From the NCBI RefSeq assembly GCF_036588685.1, contig NW_026963295.1:2170001-2234000 (forward strand): a stretch of 64,000 nucleotides of DNA, given 5' to 3'. The notes beneath the pieces are model-generated. The model did not search any database and was not told the DNA's origin. It was given only the letters and a program-made list of their open reading frames with translations. The translations under genes were made by a program, and so were the position numbers. The stretch comes from Mytilus trossulus. Lineage: Eukaryota > Mollusca > Bivalvia > Mytilida > Mytilidae. Each line of letters starts with the position of its first letter. Within the stretch, counting starts at the first letter, position 1. This document shows positions 1 to 12,900 of the stretch, piece after piece.

Positions 1-145
1 CAAATACATCAAACGAATGAAAAACAACTGTCATATTCTTGACTTGGTACATGCATTTTCTCATGTTGAAGATGGTGGATAACCCTGGTTTAACAACTAG
101 CTAAGCCTCCCACTTCTATGACCGTTGATTACATTGATTACCATT
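1..145 (+). repeat. Dispersed repeat A fragment at the left edge
   Basis: CATCAAACGAATGAAAAACA, CTTGACTTGGTACATGCATT and AACCCTGGTTTAACAACTAG match repeat A. Confidence 0.65.
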
Positions 146-1131
146 AGGGAGCAAAATTGAATTATCTCCATGTATTGAGGACACATTGGCCGAGTTTACT
201 TGAAACTCTAGAATGGACTTCAGAGTTTTAAGTGTATCACGTGAATGCACTCGAGTTGCTATTCGGAACAATTCTAAGTAACTCTAGGGTAAGGTCCTGA
301 CTAAGCATAAAATACGGAAAACTGTCTGATTAGTTTGACGTCATTCGAGGGTTCCTCGAGTTTAAGGGTTGGAACCGGGATAAGAGGGGTTAACGCGAGT
401 GCTCCGAGTAAAATCTGATTGTTGAAACCCGAGTAAGTAAAGTTAACTTTAGAGTTTCAAGTGAACTCGGCCATAAGCGTGTTCTGCTCTTTAGTCGCGT
501 TGTTGAACATGTATCTTTGGCACATTCCTAATTCCATTCTTCAAAAAATAGGTAACAATGTCCCAAAAAAATGGTTGAAATGTTTGATATCGCATAGGCC
601 ATGGTATAAAAAAAATAAGAAGATAAGTACAAATAAGACTCATTATGCAAAGCTGTCTTATTTCATTTAACAATGTTTACAATTCATGTTTTTTTCTTTG
701 AAATTCGTTCATGGCCTTTAGTTATACACTTTATGAAAGATATCTTGTGTGTGTTCATTGGTATACCAAGTAAGAGGCAATACACATTAATGTTTGACTT
801 CTTTTCGCAGGCTAAATAGTATACCTATAACTTAACAGTTGTGATGCATAGTTTCTATATTTAGACCTCTATTAATTATGTGCTTTTTACTAACTACATG
901 TATGCCTGGATTACAAATTGCACTTTAACGGCTTTCGTATAACTTTTAAGGTTTCTTTTACACGATCATATCTCTTTGACCATTTACATGTGTTTGTAAG
1001 TTTGGTGAGGGGTGTGTTCATGTTCATGTTCATGAACATACGACCGAGAAGGGGTCAGTGCAAGCATACCAATTTCCTCAATAAATGATTGATCATCTCC
1101 TATGTAGCTCTCTCCTAAAATTTCGCTTTAT
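146..1131. other. No gene seen
   Basis: AT-rich. A short stretch rich in ACTCGAG/TCGAGTTT-like motifs at 180-450 could be an old local duplication. No coding frame with splice context. Confidence 0.4.
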
Positions 1132-1566
1132 ATTAAAAAAGAAGATGTGGTGTGACAGTCAATGAGACGACTCTTCACAAGAGACCAAATGACACAGAAA
1201 ATAACAACTATAAGTAACCGTACGGCCTTCCATGATTACTAAAGCCCATACCGCGTATTCAGCGATAAAAGGCTCCGACATGACAAATGTAAAACAATTC
1301 AAACGAGAAAACCAACGGCCTAGTTTATGTATAACAATTAAACGAAAAACAAATATGTAACACAGCTACGACAACCACTGAAATACATGTACAGGTTCTT
1401 GACTTGGGACAGCCACATACATATTGAACGTGGCGGGATTAAACATGTTAACTTAGCAGAATCCCAAACCGCCCTCTAACCTGGGACAGTCGTGTAACAT
1501 TAAAACACAAGAACGAATTATAAATATCAGATAAAAAGGCTTAACTCATCAGATGGATACAAATAG
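1132..1566 (+). repeat. Dispersed repeat B, near full length
   Basis: Begins AAAAAAGAAGATGTGG after an AT tract, followed by CAATGAGAC, CCGTACGGCCTTC, CATACCGC, AAACGAGAAAACCAACGGCC, TGACTTGGGACAG, TGGCGGGATTAAACATGTT and GGCTTAACTCATCAGA. Diverged from the 9.64-kb copy. Confidence 0.75.
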
Positions 1567-2535
1567 AAATATATATAACATATATGCCGGGTACTTGTAC
1601 ATCCCAACAATTTTGTATGACTGTTTGGTACAATTTTCATAATCTGGACTGAACAGAAGACCTCACACCTTGTAAAAAATCCTATACAGAAAAATAAAAA
1701 GAAGAATTAATAATACATAAATGAAGACTGTCCCCTCCATCCTAACAAAAAAAAGACAAATTAATAATATACATTGTATCAATAAAGTCCTCAAGTTCAC
1801 ATCCCTTTTCATATCCTATTGAATGAGCTGATACAACTTTACTTCAGAAATACATGTAGCGTACTCAATATATATCTACCTAAGCTCCTGAATGTTGTAT
1901 AATTTTCGGAACAGATATGCACCGGAAATTTACACCTTACAGCAATAAATGTAATTTGAAAACGATTATATATTAAATATTGCCTTGTTTATGTATGTAT
2001 CAATAAACGTCAACGCCTTTATCTTAACTTTATCTTACTGCATATTCGTTTTGGTTTTAACGTTGATTCTTTAATGATTTATTTATAAATGTAGTCCGTG
2101 TTCAAAGGGTTGACTATTAACGTCTCGTGAAGTCGACATAATTATGTTCATCATAAAATTATTATTACTTGTTAATTGATATACTTTGTCAATCAGCCCA
2201 GGTGATGTCGTATCTTTAACTAGTTTCTTTGAAGGGATAAATACATTTGAATATGTCCGGCCTTTGCAGTACAGAATATATATATATAGAATTAAAGACA
2301 ATTATTGAAATTAATTAACCTAAATGATGTCCTAATGGCATTTATTTACTGTTAATTGTCTTTACTTATGTATTCACACGTATTTTACTGTAGTTTAATC
2401 TTCTAATTCGTCTTTGAAACAGTTAATTTCTGACCCAGTTGCCTAGTGTAAGAGGTAGGGTCAATGTTCCGAGCATTTGATTCACGTAGGACCATTGTAA
2501 TACTAATTTATCGTGCATGTTCTCGTTTCTCGTTT

Positions 2536-2725
2536 TTATATAAATTAGACTAGACCGTTGGTTTTCCCACTAGTAATGTGTGTGGCCCTTTATAGCTGGC
2601 TGTTCGGTGTAAGCCAAGGCTCCGTGTCTAAGGTCGTACCTTGACCTATAATGGTTTACTTTTATAAATTGTTACTTGGCTGGAGAGTTGTCTCATTAGC
2701 ATTCATACCACATCTTCCTATATTT
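2536..2725 (-). repeat. Dispersed repeat B, partial and diverged
   Basis: Reversed repeat B landmarks: GACCTATAATGGTTTACTTT, GAGAGTTGTCTCATTAGCAT and ACCACATCTTC. Confidence 0.6.
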
Positions 2726-3671
2726 ATGTAAACAAATACATCCGTTCGGAAAAAAGTAACTTTTATATGCATACGGGTCATTGCTCTTTATCGTCATTCC
2801 CTTTGTTTAGAACACCTATCTCAGTCGGTAATTATAATTATCGTATCACGGCTTTGAGACGTGAGAAAACGCTACAAAGGTTTATCAGCAAAATGGCAGT
2901 GAAACAAAGGACAGTCTGCTCTGGCAAAATGTACTTAGTCTTCATATTCCATTTCACGGATATTTTCCTAATGTCGTTACTTCAATCCCGTTCCCTTTTC
3001 ACACATATTATCTTCTGAATAAGAATATTCACCGGGTTTGTAATAACATGAAGAACACGATAGATGCCACATGTGGAGCAGGATCTGTTTACCCTTCCGG
3101 AACACATGAGATCACCCTATTTAGGGCAATATGCGCAATTGTTTCTCCATAGGCGGTAATGGTACATGTTCCTCTGTAGCTCAGCCCATATCGTTAACTT
3201 GTATATGTATGATGACTTGTTTCGAAGCTGAGATGTGGTTAAATTTTCGGGGTAAGAAGTTTGATTCATTTTTCTGTGAATTTGCATACCCCAAAAATCC
3301 TATCGTGATGCGGCTCTTAATGGTAAAAAGTAATTTTTTCACACAATAATTTCTTTGAAAAATTAATACTTTGGATACATTTGATAACTCCATAGTTTTT
3401 ACACAATTTTATTTTAAAGGTCCTATACTTTCCAGATCAACACAAATTGTTAAGCTCACTCAATTGTTAAAAAATGAAACATGTCCAATATCGATATCAC
3501 TACACAGAGAGTTTTCGTGTACACACAACGTTTGTGTTCCTCAATTGGAGGCGCATTAGGTATATTGTCCCAGTTGTTGGTGTGGTTCGAGTTGTTTAGT
3601 TTTAAGTTTTATATGTTATCATGTATCGAAGTCGTATTATCAATGTTTTATGTTGTCATTATATTCCCGGA

Positions 3672-3688
3672 CCCCCCCCCCCCCCCCC
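3672..3688 (+). repeat. Poly(C) tract
   Basis: 17 consecutive C. Confidence 0.9.
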
Positions 3689-3880
3689 TTGAAATGTCTA
3701 GTGTACTTGATGTTGGTTTTTTTTTTATCAACGAGTTTCAATATATCTCTCTGTTATCTTTCGCCCCTCTTTATGGATCTACTTGTACATTTATTTTTCA
3801 ATTGACTTCTTAGTACTGTGAATGTATGAAATATGATCAATAATTGTATGTTTTGATTAATTTTTTTTTCTGTTTTCCAG

Positions 3881-3982
3881 AGAAATGTAAAGTTGATATT
3901 GAGGATGTGTTTGGTCAAACACCGATGATGAAAGCCACAATATTTGATGACGTTTCTATCATGAAGATTCTACACAAAGCAG
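3881..3982 (+). CDS. Ankyrin gene, exon A (one repeat)
   Basis: A T-rich tract ending TTTTCCAG precedes the exon and GTAGG follows it. It encodes about 33 residues, one ankyrin repeat, containing VDIEDVFGQTPMMKA and ending ILHKA plus the first base of Gly. The 102-bp length is one repeat module. Entry phase shows that a 5' exon exists to the left; none was identifiable in 1-3880. Confidence 0.75.
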
Positions 3983-6900
3983 GTAGGACAAATTATTTTC
4001 TGATGCAAAGCTAAGTATATGTCAAATAATACAAAGACAAGGTCAGGTAGTGTTTCTCTGGTCACTCGGACTCAATTCCTCGAACGCTTTAAACTGGTCG
4101 ATATTAGATAGCAGAATGTGCTAAAAGTGGCGTTCAACACCGACAATCAATAGTAATCAATCTATTATATATAATAGTTCAATTGGTGTTGTTGGTTCTG
4201 GTCTTGCGGTCATAAAACTTTCGAGTCCGTTTTTTGTACTCATACTCCAATAATAATTAATCAAAATGCTTAATTACATGTTTCGAGCATGATTTTTGTG
4301 CTCCGAGCACTGAGCTAAGTTTATGACTTTAACCAGTCTGTCGTATGCTAGTATTGCTTCGTAAAGTGCTGTTGAAAACTAAGCTGTTAGATTTTATTTT
4401 TTTTCTTAAATTGCTGTTGAAATTAAGCTATTAGATTTTTTTTCATAAATTGATGTTGAAAATTAAGCCGTTACATTTATATTGTTTTCGTACATTGCTG
4501 TTGAAATTTTAGCTGTTAGTTGTTTTTTTTTTCGTAAATTGCTGTTGAAAATTAAGCCGCTAGATTTAAATCGTTTCATATTCTTCGTGTTGTGGGATCT
4601 TTTATTTCCAACTATGTGGTATCAGGTTTCCGAATGGTTGACGACTGGACAGTTTAAAATATTTTCTTATATTATTTGAACTCAGGTGGATAATTGGCAA
4701 TCAGACAAATATATCCTTCTTTTCATATCAAGGTCAGAAAAATAAAAAATCCAAATTATAATACAAACTTTGGACACCTGATAAAATCAAACTGGACAAA
4801 AAATATAGCCTTAGAGTTTACATTTATAACATAAGTGTAAAATTGATAAAAAAAAGTATTCCGAGTTACCTTGTAAGTGAAAAAGTGACCTTAGTTGACG
4901 TTATTCATTGCTTCAAGTTGACATATGTTGTACTTTTATGTTATTAATTGGTTTTGATATGACTTTTATTTTGCGTTTTACGATCTTTTGACATCTGTAA
5001 CGTTTTTTTATTGTTACACCTTACAACTGGTCAAAAGACCTTGCTTTACACACATCATTGAAAGATCAATCAGTACTAAAAACAGACTATTGCTTCAGTA
5101 CTAAGGAGTGGATAGGGAGTCTCAGATAACTTTTTTTGTGCCCATACACCCAGATGAAAATCGATCAACAAATTTCATGGAGATCTCAAATTTCACATTT
5201 TTTTAGCTATGCAATTAATAAAACTTGAAACTATACATTTAAAAAATCTAAAATACGTGAAAATGGTTGGGTAACAATTCCCCTATCAATCAAATACAGA
5301 AGTGTAACGCCCCCTCCCCCTTCTTTAGAAGTTTTATTGTGTACTGCTAATATTAATCAAACTTACATGCAGATTATAATATATGCAAATCGAGTGCATT
5401 ATGTATTCGTGTACAACATGTCAACAAAGGTATTTCAATAAAAAAAAAAGTATATGCATGTCTTATTAAAATTGTTGTCTTTTGCAATGCAAATTATACA
5501 ACGTAAATTAAATCATATGTACATGAACTGTCCATATCTAATAAGTCGGTATAATATTTGAAGATAACAAGTCATAATTGTTCGCTTTTCAATCTTCAGT
5601 AAGCTTCTAGTTAATTTACTCTACAAAGTTGTTCAATAAAGCTTAAGGGGGTACAGAACGTAAGGGAGTTAACTCTTAAAAATCAGATGTCTGAGTGTTC
5701 CTTTAGTAAGCAGAAATCAAGCCTTTCAACGACAAAACGTAGTGTTTGTCAAAGTGCTATATATCCAACCAAATCATTCAAACCGGAATGATTTGGTTGG
5801 ATATAAAGCACTTTGCTTCAAATTTCTAGAAATTTTCATATTTTTGTAAAAATCCGGTCAAATTTGATATTTTGTCAAATTTTATGAAAATTTAAGCAAA
5901 TCTGTATAAGTCAAAGACCAAAGTCAAAGTGTTGGGAAGTTTTCGATATTATTCCTATAATAATGTTAAATTTGTAAAATATTTAAAACTATAGTCAATG
6001 AGTATACGTATGTGGTTTAGACTTTGTTAAAATCTAATGTGTTTCTAAATTTGAATGTGTGAAGGAGTATCAAGTTTCTAGTCTAAGAGCTATAGCAGCC
6101 GATTGCATTGCGTGTGTAGGTAAAGGTAATATATTTGGTGAGCTTACTTTTCTAGTTGAACTGTGAAGTCATTATTAAATAAAGCATATTACCATCCTTT
6201 CGAAGTAGCCTAGTCCCACAGACAGATAGATTGGTTGTGTTTCGGACTAGCATACTCTTAAAGGAGGGTAGTTTACCTAACATAATAAGGAATACACGGT
6301 TTTACTAGCAATAAAGCTAACAAAAGATATTACCATTACATACACACTCAATGCAATCGGCTGTAAGAATATTGAGGTATGTTTAACTTATTGCCACCAT
6401 GTTGCTGTTGTTTAACCCAGAAATGATGACCATGACCTTGATGTCCTGCAGCTGATTGTTTTGACCATGTGATTAACTGATTAAGACCAAGGACATATGT
6501 GACGGTCACGTTTATTGAGAAAACAAGTCATTAAAATGAAAAAAAGATATAAATGTTGACGGGTCACCGTGAGAAATATGTTCTGTCAATTTATTGCAAT
6601 CATTTTGATACCTATTCGTATCAGGATATAGCATGACGTTTTTGTTTGTTTGTTTTTTTGGCAATCTTGCAATTTTGATTTTATTTTTACGACAGCAATT
6701 TAAACGGAATTTACTTGACCATAAAATAAATATCAGTTCTTACGTATAAACATCAGCAACTATTTGCCGTTTTTTGTATATCAATAAACGTTGTTCTGTT
6801 TACAGTCTGTTCGTATACTAAAGCATTCTCACTTGTCGTCGTGCGCAAATAAAGTTCTATTAAAACGTTAAAATCGGTCTGCCTTCATTTAGGATAGGAT

Positions 6901-9900
6901 TAAAATCTACCCCAAAAGTTAAGAAAATGAGTAAATTTTTGAGTAAAATTACTAATAAACTAGTCTAAGAATCAAACTTAGAGGACTACAGTAACAACGA
7001 AAGGAACATATTCAATTTGTATAGTTTGGTGGATACATTGTTATTGTCCTTTCATTTTATCTTCTAAGGTCAAATTTATCGAAAAAGGCCTCATGTACAT
7101 GCTGTATGATAATTGTGAAACTATTTCCCAAACATATTTTATCTTGTCCCCGCTACAGACGGAGGAATACAGTTTTTTCTATGTCTGTCTCAACGTTCAT
7201 CCGTCCGGCCATCTAAAAATTGATTTATATTCTCTTACTTTAGTTTGCCTCAACCAAATGTTATGCAACTTTTACACAAAGCTTATTGTCCTAAAACACA
7301 TAAGATGTGTAGTCGCGCTACATATTAGACATATAATATAGGTATTCGCAAAGAAACGTGACGAAACTGTAAGTTGACCTCTGTCTCTCTTTGGGTGATA
7401 TGTTGTCTCAATGACGAATATAACACGTCACATTTTTGTTTATATCCTGCATCATTGTAATGGATAGAATATTTTTCACAAAAACAATTAATTGTGGTTT
7501 TAATAATGCAAATCCAATGTCTATGTACTTAACCGAATTTATTAATTTAAAAGTGTATATAACAAACATCCAAAGTGGAAAACCACTATCAATTAATGTT
7601 AATCATGTTAATTTGTTATTCTAATGATCTTGTAAAACAAAAGATTCTGTGAGAATTACCATAGTATTACCTCAGAAAGGGAACGGCTAGAGTTTGTAAA
7701 TACGCAATACATCTTAGTACACTTTAATAATGATAAATGGTCAGTCAAAGAAAGTAATAAAAAGTACACGTAACAGATATTTCAATGTTTTTATTAACAT
7801 TAAATTTATCTCATTTAGTAATTTAAAGGACACATAATAGATTTTTGAATGTTGATATTAACATTCTCGCATATAATTAGTAAAATAAACAAAAACATAA
7901 CAAAAAAGGTGAAGAAATTAAAAATTACTTATTTCTAATTAAATTTTTAATATTGGCGAATATTCAATGAATTAGGCCTTCGAAATTTGTTACATAGCTT
8001 TTTTAATGCATGTAATCACCGTTTAGTATTGCTTTCCAACTTGCATAACGACACAATTAGAAAAGGGACAAACAACAGTATGCAAGACATAACATAGTAT
8101 ACGAATGACTGACATCTGAACCCACACCACCGATCACAGTACTGGTTATCCGGAATTGTTGCAGACCCAGTTCCACACGAGGCACCTGTTGTATTCCTCG
8201 TGTAAATAAATGTACAAACCCGGGTATCAAGAGATTTTTTTTTTAATTTGCTCATTGTAAAAGGCATGCCCGGTAGTTGTCACATCCTTGTACTCTAGTC
8301 CAAAGAGTATAGTTGTATTATTGGCTATCATATCACATATTTTTATTGTTATTTTGATTAATCAATCGCTATAGTGTCAATAAGAAACATCTTTGTGCAA
8401 TGATACGTAAAATATGAATAACCGATGCGTTTTATAAATATATACGGTTTAATGAAAGAAATTAAACCGTATTCGCACTGAAGCTTATACAGTTTAGTTT
8501 AGAACAACTTTCGTGAATTTTTGCGCAATCATTTTATTATGCGCATTCGTTTCATTTTGGGATTATATTAAAGTATCAACGTGTGAATTTTGAAAATATT
8601 TGAAGCTGTTCATTTTACTTCTGAATAGAAAATTAAATGCAAGCCAAACATATTTATAGTTTATAATTCAAAAGTTGTGTACATAAAACATGTTTCACAG
8701 GGATAGTGTGAGCGAGGAGAGTACACACGCGGCATATTTTACATGGTCAGTGTGAACGAGGCCTTTAGCATCAACACGTGACATTGTAACGTGAGGCACA
8801 CGTGAGTTGTAGAGGTGAACATATTTTGTAAATGATTCACAACAACTTTTAGTGAAATATATTTAACAATGTCAAGCATCAGCTAACAAGGATATATGAT
8901 TTCTTGACACATAGGGTCAGGACGCCAGGTGAAATAAATGTTTTTGTCTACATTACATTACCAAGGAAACGAAAAATCGGTTACACGGAAAACTCAGTAC
9001 GGAAAAAAAACAACAAATTATGGTTGAACATTTGTTAAGGTTAACTAGACATGTAAACACTATGATAAAAACACCGAGTTTTTCCTTGTTAAACCTAGTC
9101 ATTCAATGTTTATTCTATTTCAAGGATGTTTCATTTTAAGCGAAGGCAATGCGTTCTTAATGTTAGAATACAGAAATATGTTTATAGTGTTAATATAAAT
9201 TTTTTGAAGGAGTCACTAACTTCACGTGTAAAACTTTAGTTGCATGACTAAGTTAATGAACAGAATGTTGCTGAGTCTTAATAGGAGAATAAAATACGGA
9301 AATGCAGAACTGGTCAAAAGACCTTTCACTATTATATAAACGTTTAAATTAAGGCAAAATCACAAAAATCAAGCATACACAAAAGGATTAAAGCAAAATT
9401 ATGAAAAATAATTACCTACTATTTCGATTGAAAGGGTCTTTGCCAAGAGGGATCGGGTTTGAACAGTAGATAATTATTGTTCGATGCTATTAAAAAAACA
9501 ATTGGGTCAAGAAAACACAGAATAGACAAAAATAGACACGCACAAAAAAAGAATTGAGAATAAAAGGCAAAATAAAAAATATATGGATTATTAATTGATG
9601 TAGGTTGGACAAGGAGATCACATAAAGTCATGTGTATATAAAAAAGAAGATGTGGTATGATTGCCAATGAGACAGCTATCCACAAAAGACCAAAATGACA
9701 CAAACATTAACAACTATAGGTCACCGTACGGTCTTCAACAATGAGCAAAGCCCATACCGCCTATAGTCAGCTATAAAAGGCCCCGCTAAAACAATGTAAA
9801 ACAATTCAAACGAGAAAACTAACGGCCTTATTAATGTAAAAAAAATGAACGAAAAACAAATATGTAACACATTATAAACAAACGACAACCACTGAATTAC

Positions 9901-12900
9901 AGGCTCCTGACTTGGAACAGGCACACACATAAATAATGTGGCGGGGTTAAACATGTTAGCGGGATACCAACCCTCCCCCTAACCTGGGACAGTGGTATAA
10001 CAGTACAACATAAGAACGAACTATAAAAATCAGTTGAAAAAGGCTTAACTCAACAGATAGACAAAAAATACAAGTATATATACATTTGTATAACTCAGCA
10101 ATACAGATTATAGGTTAACATAATACTTTTGTTTATATAGAGCATATTGTCCCTTTGTAATATATTTATTTGTCGATGACCGATGGAGAGTTCAACTATA
10201 TTAGTACAAGCATTCTAGATGTTTCTAAACATGTTGGTTTCTTTATTCTTTCTTTTAGTTTTTCCTAAAAATTCTCTCGATGCCCATCGATAAATGCTAC
10301 AAATGTTTTTAAAATAATATCTACATACATGTATCAAAAAAAAAAATTTGAGACCATCTTCAAATTCTGCATTTTACTGTCAAACAAATCTTAAATGCGA
10401 GTCACAGGACACCGTCGAATAGTTCGATAGACAGACTTGCTAAAAAAGTAAAATAACAAAAATACCAAACTCCGAGAAAACTCAAAACTGGAAGTCCGTA
10501 ATCAAATGGCCAAATCAAAAGCTCAAACACATCAAACGAATGGACAACAACTGTTATATTCCTGACTTGCTAGAGGCGTTTTGTATGTAGACAATGGTGT
10601 ATTAGACCAGGTTTTGTGGCTAGACAGTGTAGGTTTATATCATGATTGATTAGATATATATGGGACACTTAAATATGCAAAATGACTTTCTAGATAACGG
10701 TTATTTTTATTGTTATAATGCTTTAAGTAACAGCATTAGATAACAGCTATAGAAGGGTGCTTTCTATAAGTCATAGTCGTCAGTTTCCTCATATGGTTTT
10801 CAAGAACAAATTTATAAAGTTTAAGCTGATAAAAAATATTGCTGTGGTCTTGTCGACTATGTATGTAAACGAAAATATTATCAAGTGAATGTTATCAAAC
10901 AATCGTTCACTGATAAAGAAATCACATTCAAATGTTTTAATGAATGACTTCTTTTTGTGTTCATTTTTGTTTATTTAGCAAGTGTTTTATGTCTTATGGA
11001 ATGCATGTTCCATTGCAACTAAAAGTACATTTGTTGCGTCAAATCGATGTGTAGCGAAAAGAATTTAAACAAAAACTGAGAGAAAAAGAACCACAATAAA
11101 GTGGATCAAACTTTTAGAAAGCGTACATTAATGTCTTTGAAACCTTTTTCGGACGTATGTTCAAATCTGACAACCTTAGATGACCTTAGTGATATATATA
11201 AATATGGATTATAAATTGATGTAGGTTGGACAAGGAGATCACATAAAGTCATATGTATATATACATTTGTATAACACTAAGTCTTTATAATATATGTATG
11301 TTTGAAATCCGTGCTCAATAGATCTAAAGCGGAATCGTTCCTTTTTATATTTCCGATTGAATTTTACTTGTATTCGTCAAATGTTTTACAATAAAATACA
11401 TAAGACCAAGGGAACATTTGCAATCGCGAGTTCAAGTTAAATGGCCCTCAAAGTGTAGCATAATATTTTTTTAATTGTTCATCTAACTGATACCCATTTC
11501 AAAGTTAAAAGTACGGGATCATTCAAATTAAAAAGTAAAATCTGTGAATTAAGAAATATAAGTTTGCAGTTTATACCAGTTGTGAATTTTGGAAGACGCT
11601 GTATTGTCTGAAGATTGCAGGTGATCTGAGCGACCGAACGTCATCTTGGCTATGTACATGTATTTGTCATAAATACACGACTGTATACATTTGTAATTGT
11701 TGACAGTTTAGAGTCAATCCGTATTAGATAGACGGTTTAATGAACGAAAGATAAAGATAGCTTTTCCTCTCTTTTTTGTTACATACATGATATACTAGTA
11801 TACAATCTAGACTTCCTTAGAATTTTGAAACCCTTAAAAAAACAACGATAAAAATATCATTATCGGTATAGTCGAAATTCGAAATTCTTTCAGACGATGA
11901 TTATATGTAACATAATGCAAACGATTACATGTAACTTGCCAGATTTCGGAGGAAAGAAATGTACTTCTGTTCATTCGACATGATTATATAATTAAGCAAA
12001 GACGACAAACATGATTAAAAACAATCAAAGTGAAATGCTATGCAGTTGTCATCTGAGTAATAACCGTTCGTTTAAACAAAAAGAGTTCAACTTGATTATA
12101 GATATGAATTAATAAGGGTATAGTTCTAGTTATAACCAGTTTAGCAGTTTGTAAGAAGCTGTAATGTCAAATGACTGCAGGTGACTCGACCTAGCGTGAA
12201 CTTGTATTTTGTCCAGATTTGTCATTTAAGTGTAATCATTTACAGCTTTAGTGTCATGCTGTACAAGATAGAGACATGTGTAATCTTGTCTGCTATCGTT
12301 GGTTAAATGTAATTTTTATTGCTATATTATTATTGCGAAATCTTTTGTGACAATAGACAATTCTATAAAAGTCTTTATTGCGTTGACTCTCCTGGTTTAC
12401 TTTAAATACTAGTATTACTCTCACCTCATCTTTATTTTGCATGTCATCCGATTTTTTTCTTTATAAGAAAATCATCATAAATTTGAACATACTAACTAAA
12501 GTTTGTTTGAAATGAAAAATGGGGAAAAACATTAAGATAATATTACCAGATATACATTTGACATTTTATTTATATAGAGAACGACAATGATTACTTATTT
12601 ATATTAAAAACATGTAGTGACTTGAAGACATTTTAAGATAAATTAGGTGGCGATGCAATTTTTTTTTGGTCACTTTGATACCTGTTAACAATATACAGTA
12701 TGCTTTATTTAAAAAAAAAACTCAGCCACATTATCAGCTCTATTGCAAATGTGTACTTTAATACTGCAAACATCATCATCCAACATTGAGATTTTATCAT
12801 AAAAAAAACATTTTGTATTACTGATTTCAATAACGGAGAAAATGAATATACATAAATGATAAAAACTATTATTCATTTTTTTTGTTTTATAAAATCAAGA

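Larger units (their letters stand above)
1567..3880. other. No exon recognised
   Basis: Apart from the repeat B fragment at 2536-2725 and the poly(C) tract, I see nothing definite. It presumably includes the intron upstream of ankyrin exon A. Confidence 0.4.
5815..9576. other. Intron sequence without recognised elements
   Basis: Part of the first ankyrin intron. Only the hairpin at 8442 and the doubtful minus-strand ORF at 8016-8267 stand out. Confidence 0.4.

Noticed and set aside
2460-2520. tRNA-like stretch
   Set aside because: No cloverleaf could be drawn and the GTTCRANNC box is absent.
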